Below are positions 59,310-64,000 of a stretch of 64,000 nt of DNA, piece after piece. The notes under the pieces were generated by a model. The model was not told the DNA's origin. It was given only the letters and a program-made list of their open reading frames with translations, and did not search any database. The stretch is from Armillaria gallica (lineage: Eukaryota > Basidiomycota > Agaricomycetes > Agaricales > Physalacriaceae). The position numbers were made by a program, and so were the translations under genes. Location: assembly GCA_037576215.1 (NCBI GenBank), contig JBANDB010000012.1, positions 930,001-994,000 on the forward strand, read 5' to 3'. Each line of letters starts with the position of its first letter. Within the stretch, counting starts at the first letter, position 1.

Positions 59310-61090
59310 CTATTCAAATCTCAGTACGAATGATTTAGCTGTGACCGTGCTCAATTCTTATAGTACTTGTCGTCTCACCCACAAAGACTTATCCCAGACT
59401 TTCAGAGTGAAATATTAGCTCACCGGTGTAGTCTGTGTAGCATGACTAGTGTTATTGAGCATCTGCATTTCGACTTTGTGAGTTCTGCCCTGCCACTCTA
59501 GACATGCATCGGAATAACATTTTATTGCAGCGAGAATAAGTGAACAATGGGGATACCACCGGCTATTTGACAGCCGAAGCGTCTATTATTTGGCGAGTCC
59601 AACGACGAACACAAAGTGACGGCTCAGACTCAGTTTCACCGCCACCATGGCGGCCTGCTATTATCTATTATCCTTGCTAGCGACACTCTGACCTGTCAAC
59701 CCTGTTAGTATGTGGGGTGTAATAGATCAAGATTGAGTTGAAAGGCATGAATTGAAGGTGCGTTTATTGTTGGTCTGCAGTACAGCCTTTTAATCTTACC
59801 TTACTATCTTCTACTAAGGGTGCGTAGTCTACGCGTGCGGTTCACCAATGAGCACATCAATAGTACAAGTCGGCAAGTACATAAGTAATATCTTGTCTCC
59901 CATTGTATCAGCCTCACAGAATTTGACGATTAGCCACAAGGCTCCGAGTGAGGCGGATGCGCCATGATACTTGGGAAGGAACACCCAACTCGAACATGGT
60001 CCCGATATGCGATGGAAGTGTGTCCATCGTTTTTTCGGCGTTGCAATGTTACTAATATCAGTTCTCCAGGTCGTTTGATATCCAGAAGAATAGTGTAAAC
60101 GCCCAGCGAATTGAACCCAAAGGATCCCGTCAAGAGGCAGGCGTCGATCCCAGGTACGGCGCTAGAATTTAAGGTGTGTCAGTTACCCTCCCCGATGCCC
60201 GATTGGCAGTGCAGATAACGAGGCGTACATTCGTTAAGGTTCATCGCATTTACATTCTTCCTTGTCGGTTCATGAGTCGTTGTGAAGACCTATCCCTACA
60301 TAGGTCTTCTATCTCAGAGAATACACGACTGCTCCGTCGCTTTCTCAAAAATGACCTGCTTAACCTATTCGAGAAGTTTACTTGTTTTGATGAGGAAGCT
60401 GTTATCATTGCTCGCTTCCGGTGCATATGCTCCTTTCCCAGCGGGCACATGTTACTGTAGCTAATAATATCCGGAGAAGTCACTGCACCGGAATATTGAT
60501 GGCCCCAGGTCAGCTTTAGCAAGAGAGTCCGAGAGCTAATTGAACTTGGAAGATTTCGGTACCTAATACTTCATACTTGCGGGATCACTCGATGCTTATC
60601 ACCATCAATAGTCAATCTAGCTTCGCAAACCTGCTTGGTTGTGAGTGTTTTTCCGGCTGGTGGTGATTCCAGACTACTAATCCCCTTTTCTTAGTGGCCG
60701 CACTTGTACGCGCCGCACCTGGACGTTTTCCGTGAAACAGATATCGAGGTACACTTTCGTCTATGTCAAATTTGAAGTGGTCTTCTGATTCGTGATGTCT
60801 ATCAGGAACGTGGGTAGGACATACATGACATTGATCCGTCGCTCGGTATTGCATCCACAGTATGATCTTTAACTTCATATTACAGAAAAACCTGAATCTC
60901 ATAGCATGTTGGGCTTCCTCGGGTTAGTCGTCCGCCATGTCGTGCTCGTTTCTCCCCCAGCATTTATTATCTCTTATGCCCCCAGTATATCCCGCAACAT
61001 ACTCCACCGTGGTTTCCTTAAAACATGACGCATGATTGGCCGCTTTCATCGTGGTACCACCTAACATTAGACAGTTACTGCTCCCCTGCA
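59310..61090. other. Intergenic, old repeat fragments only
   Basis: A core-repeat fragment lies near 59,930-60,080 and a piece like 7.2 kb near 60,780-60,840 (GTGATGTCTATCAGGAACGTGG). No gene or RNA is supported. Confidence 0.4.
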
Positions 61091-61139
61091 TTTCATTGTC
61101 GGATTTACTATATCGCTCGTTCAAATTTCTGATCCTGTA

Positions 61140-61310
61140 AATGGGCGTTAATCTTTTGCATCGTGGAGCAGGATAGATAGTCGTAAAGGTCGTCAACATA
61201 GACACATAGCGAACTTGAAACCGGTCTTGCTAAGCCTTAAGTTTAGTTGGACGTTGAATGGATGTGACGTGGACGCGACGCGATTATATCACGTCGATAT
61301 CACGTGTAAG
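61140..61310 (+). repeat. Repeat V, copy 4
   Basis: CTTTTGCATCGTGGAGCAGG through GCGATTATATCACGTCGATATC. No C gene stands before it; a C copy may have been lost here. Confidence 0.55.
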
Positions 61311-62099
61311 GTTTTTCAGGGTCTGCCGGATCCGGCAATTTGCCATCAAATCTGAAATGTTTGCGCGATTCACAATAGTTCACAACCTCGTATCGTTGCT
61401 GCAATCTCCTTTTTATCCCCAAGCCCGCCGCTCCCTGCGCCAGACAAGTAATGGGAGTGCATCTCAATGGAGCTGCAATACATCATGCAAACGCCTTGAT
61501 ACGAACCACAGTGTCTGTACAATGCTCAAGGCGGTCTTTCACTGCATAACCTTGCTAGACTCTTTTGATCCGAGGGCCTGATTCCCTGGCCACACCCGAG
61601 CACAATCCAATTGCCACAGAAGGAATGATGATAATGCTTAGCCAAGCAAGATGCGGCGGACCCCTACTGATACCTTCCGCCAGTGAAGATTCGACAGACT
61701 TCATTTTGCACAAGCTCTCACATTTAGTCGACGTACCAACTACCTATTCTCCTGCAAGTTCATTCGGTACGGTGCATTGGGTCGATTCTACGATTCTAAG
61801 TCGTGGATGAGCATATGCGGTGGGTATACGGGGTTGTGCGGAGGTGCGTAAAACGTTCTTTCAACGTTGGTTTTTACTAGCGTTAGATTTACAGTCCGAC
61901 TCGAACCTTCTCCCTGCCTTCGTCTCCAAACACACCCAACAACGGAAGACCCCTTCCGATGTCTCTGTGGGGGCGCTGTTTATGTTCTCATCCAGTAGAA
62001 CAGGACGGCTTACAGGTTTTGGCCTTTCCCCACCTGCGTTTTCCAGCCGGCGACTATGCTTCCCTTGTCTGTCAATCTCCTCTTTCAGATGTTACCAAA

Positions 62100-64000
62100 G
62101 AGCTGATTTGTGCGGTTTAGCCAGCAATCGACCATTGCTGTAGGAGACACAGGTGCCTATACATCTTTCACGACTGCTACTATCTTAGCCACTCTTCCGA
62201 AATACCCGGTACCTTCTATGCTCGCTCCTGATTACAGGCTCGTAGCTTTTTTTCGGCATGGACGTATTTGTCCAGCTCCAAGGTTCCGAGTGAGGCGCAC
62301 TCTACCAGGATTGTCGGAGAGGAACGCTAAAGTCGGACGCAGTGTGGATAAGCGATAGAGGTGCGCGCGTTGTTGTTTTGTCGTTGAGGATGTCGCTGAC
62401 TTTGGCTGCCCAGGTCGAGACCTCTAGTCTTACCTCTGCGCTCACAGCCGTAGCCATTTACGAAGTCGGAAGAGACGTGCATTGGTTCCCAGCGCTGCAC
62501 CAGAATTGTAGCCGTCTAGGATTGGTAGTGATGGAGGTACGGGCATCGTTTCTTTCGTTTGAGTGTCGTTTTCACATCGATGTCGGGCCGACTTCATGGT
62601 TATCGGTCTTGATGCATAATATGCGTTGTGCCGACCGCGTGCACGCTGCTAAAATTGGACTCATGTCATAAATGCACTCTGCGCTAAATCTAAGCGACGT
62701 CTTTCTCCAAGCGGGTGTAGGTCATTTTTCGTACGCGTGAGTCGTCTTGATCTATACGTGTTACTGCTTCCCTTTCCTGTCAGTCTGTTGCCATGCTAAG
62801 ATCCTCCCTACAGATCTCACTCCATCTACACATACATGACACACGACTGGACACGATGTGTAAAGGACTGTGATGCAGGCGTATGCAGCTACTGTATGGT
62901 TTGTTCTCCTCATCTCCTTTGAGCCGCATCGGCCGGGCTCCTAATAATATCTCCTTAGAACTGAATTTTCACTGCCTGTACCCTCGTGTCCTCTTGGGCA
63001 CAAAGATCGGTCAACGGGTGCTGAGTTACCATGGGATTGTCGTAACTTTGTAGTTCGATGGGCAAGAGGGCTTGGTCCATCTTTCTGGTTCGATCCCAGC
63101 TAATGACAAATCGTGCTATCTGGGAAAACATCCATCTTTTTCACTCGTTTATTGTGGAGGATGCGTGTATACAATTTCTGCTGTGATAAAATGCACGGTG
63201 ATGGTCGCCACACTTCTTTCTGTGTTTGCATTGTGAAATTATCTCTTTCAGATCTGACAGGTACCGAATGGGAGCATTTTGTTCGCCTTTCATGCAAGCC
63301 TTTTCGCCTGCTAATCCAAGAAATGCAAAGATATTTCGTTGTGAGGTGCTTGTTGCTCGTGGAGTTCTCTATTTCTCTCTATCACCTGTGAAACGTGACT
63401 GCTAGTGGACGTCTTTTGGCTGATTGCTAGACGTCTTTGAAAGGGCTTCTCAGTTCACTTCAGGGCCTCGGCCGTCGTCCTTGAATAAGCTGTAACATCG
63501 CCGCTAGACCTGTGAACCTGTCGTCACTCCTCGTGGGGACAAAGTCGATCCTCGACTGTGCATGACTTCTTCCCATCCTTCCGTGACATGCTGACTGTTT
63601 CATGTCGGAGCGTCCGCCATATACCAGATTGTTGATGGCACTGGCGGGACCAATCCTCGACCTACGGGAAACACAGAGCTCAAGGTGGGCCAGTTTTGTA
63701 TCTTTTGAGGGAGCTGATTTATAGTAGGCTCGAGTAAAAGATATATGATATTCCCTCGGTACGATGCTGCCGGATAATGGAAGGCATTCTCATTTTCTGA
63801 TATTCATGACCAACAGCTCGAAGCTGACCTATCATCAATTTTGCTTGTGTACATCTCTTCTCGGCGTCCTTTGACGCAAGACTCAGTTATGAGTGATATC
63901 TCTAGCATATCCTGAACCCGTCGCAGTATAACTGTGTTTATATGGCTGGATCGGAACCTCGTCCAGGCAGTTTCCTTGTTCGATCCCAGGACCTGCTATG
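62100..64000 (+). repeat. Diverged partial copy of segment A/B, running off the window
   Basis: 62,120-62,260 matches 21.3 kb. The core repeat starts near 62,275. From 62,680 the order follows 8,900-10,150 (CGTCTTTCTCCAAGCGGGTGTAGGTC, GGACACGATGTGTAAAGGACTGT). No gene supported; a 109-aa frame at 62,342 is not kept in other copies. Confidence 0.65.
63037..63109 (+). repeat. tRNA-derived segment S2l
   Basis: Diverged partner of S2d and S2j; A-box-like part eroded (TAGTTCGATGGG), B-box GGTTCGATCCC and end AGCTAATGACA kept. Confidence 0.45.

Noticed and set aside
1..64000. Autonomous transposon or virus-derived genes
   Set aside because: No reverse transcriptase, integrase, DDE transposase or viral motif was recognised in the translated frames; only non-autonomous elements are supported.

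Overview
The window looks like nuclear DNA of a filamentous basidiomycete, most likely an agaricomycete. The reasons are 49-65 nt GT-AG introns with GTRNGT donors and CTRAY-like branch points, an intron-containing tRNA, a fungal-type caspase-fold protein, Kre9/KNH-like Ser-rich GPI-anchored protein relics and a family of seven-helix membrane proteins of a type common in mushroom-forming fungi. There is no prokaryotic signal. Gene density is low and most of the 64 kb is repeated sequence, so most open frames are accidental.

Layout. 0-1.4 kb: a decayed repeat with a tRNA-like head. 1.4-2.6 kb: the one clear single-copy gene, a metacaspase-like protein. 2.5-4.5 kb: gene relics. 4.9-15.2 kb: a repeat segment (A) that recurs at 44.2-54.1 kb (segment B); diverged pieces recur at 39.4-40.6 and 62.2-64.0 kb. 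Between A and B lies a ladder of a composite unit, read in + coordinates as: relic of an unknown membrane-protein gene (U), Kre9-like gene on the minus strand (K), truncated tRNA-like copy, full tRNA-Thr-like copy with an intron, 1-2 kb of non-coding body, and a seven-helix gene (C). The C genes are C1 (19.4 kb), C2 (26.8 kb), C3 (32.1 kb), C4 (37.1 kb), C5 (44.0 kb, minus, pseudogene) and C6 (58.0 kb, minus).

Hand splicing shows that five of the six C genes keep an uninterrupted reading frame across four or five introns (about 241-272 aa), although no single open frame covers any of them. The K copies all look dead: three share one out-of-frame internal deletion, and the fourth has other frameshifts. 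The tRNA-Thr-like copies keep exons and cloverleaf best at 15.1 and 24.5 kb, while their introns are unrelated in sequence and length.

Mobile DNA: a 344-bp hAT-like MITE with an exact 8-bp target duplication (34.5 kb), a 393-bp Tc1/mariner-like MITE with TA duplication (42.5 kb), a 0.6-kb fold-back inverted repeat (58.2-58.8 kb), and many short tRNA-derived (pol III A-box/B-box) segments inside the large repeats. No transposase or reverse transcriptase gene was seen.

All family names rest on recognition of motifs by eye. No database search or RNA evidence was available, and repeat boundaries are approximate unless a target duplication or splice site fixes them.
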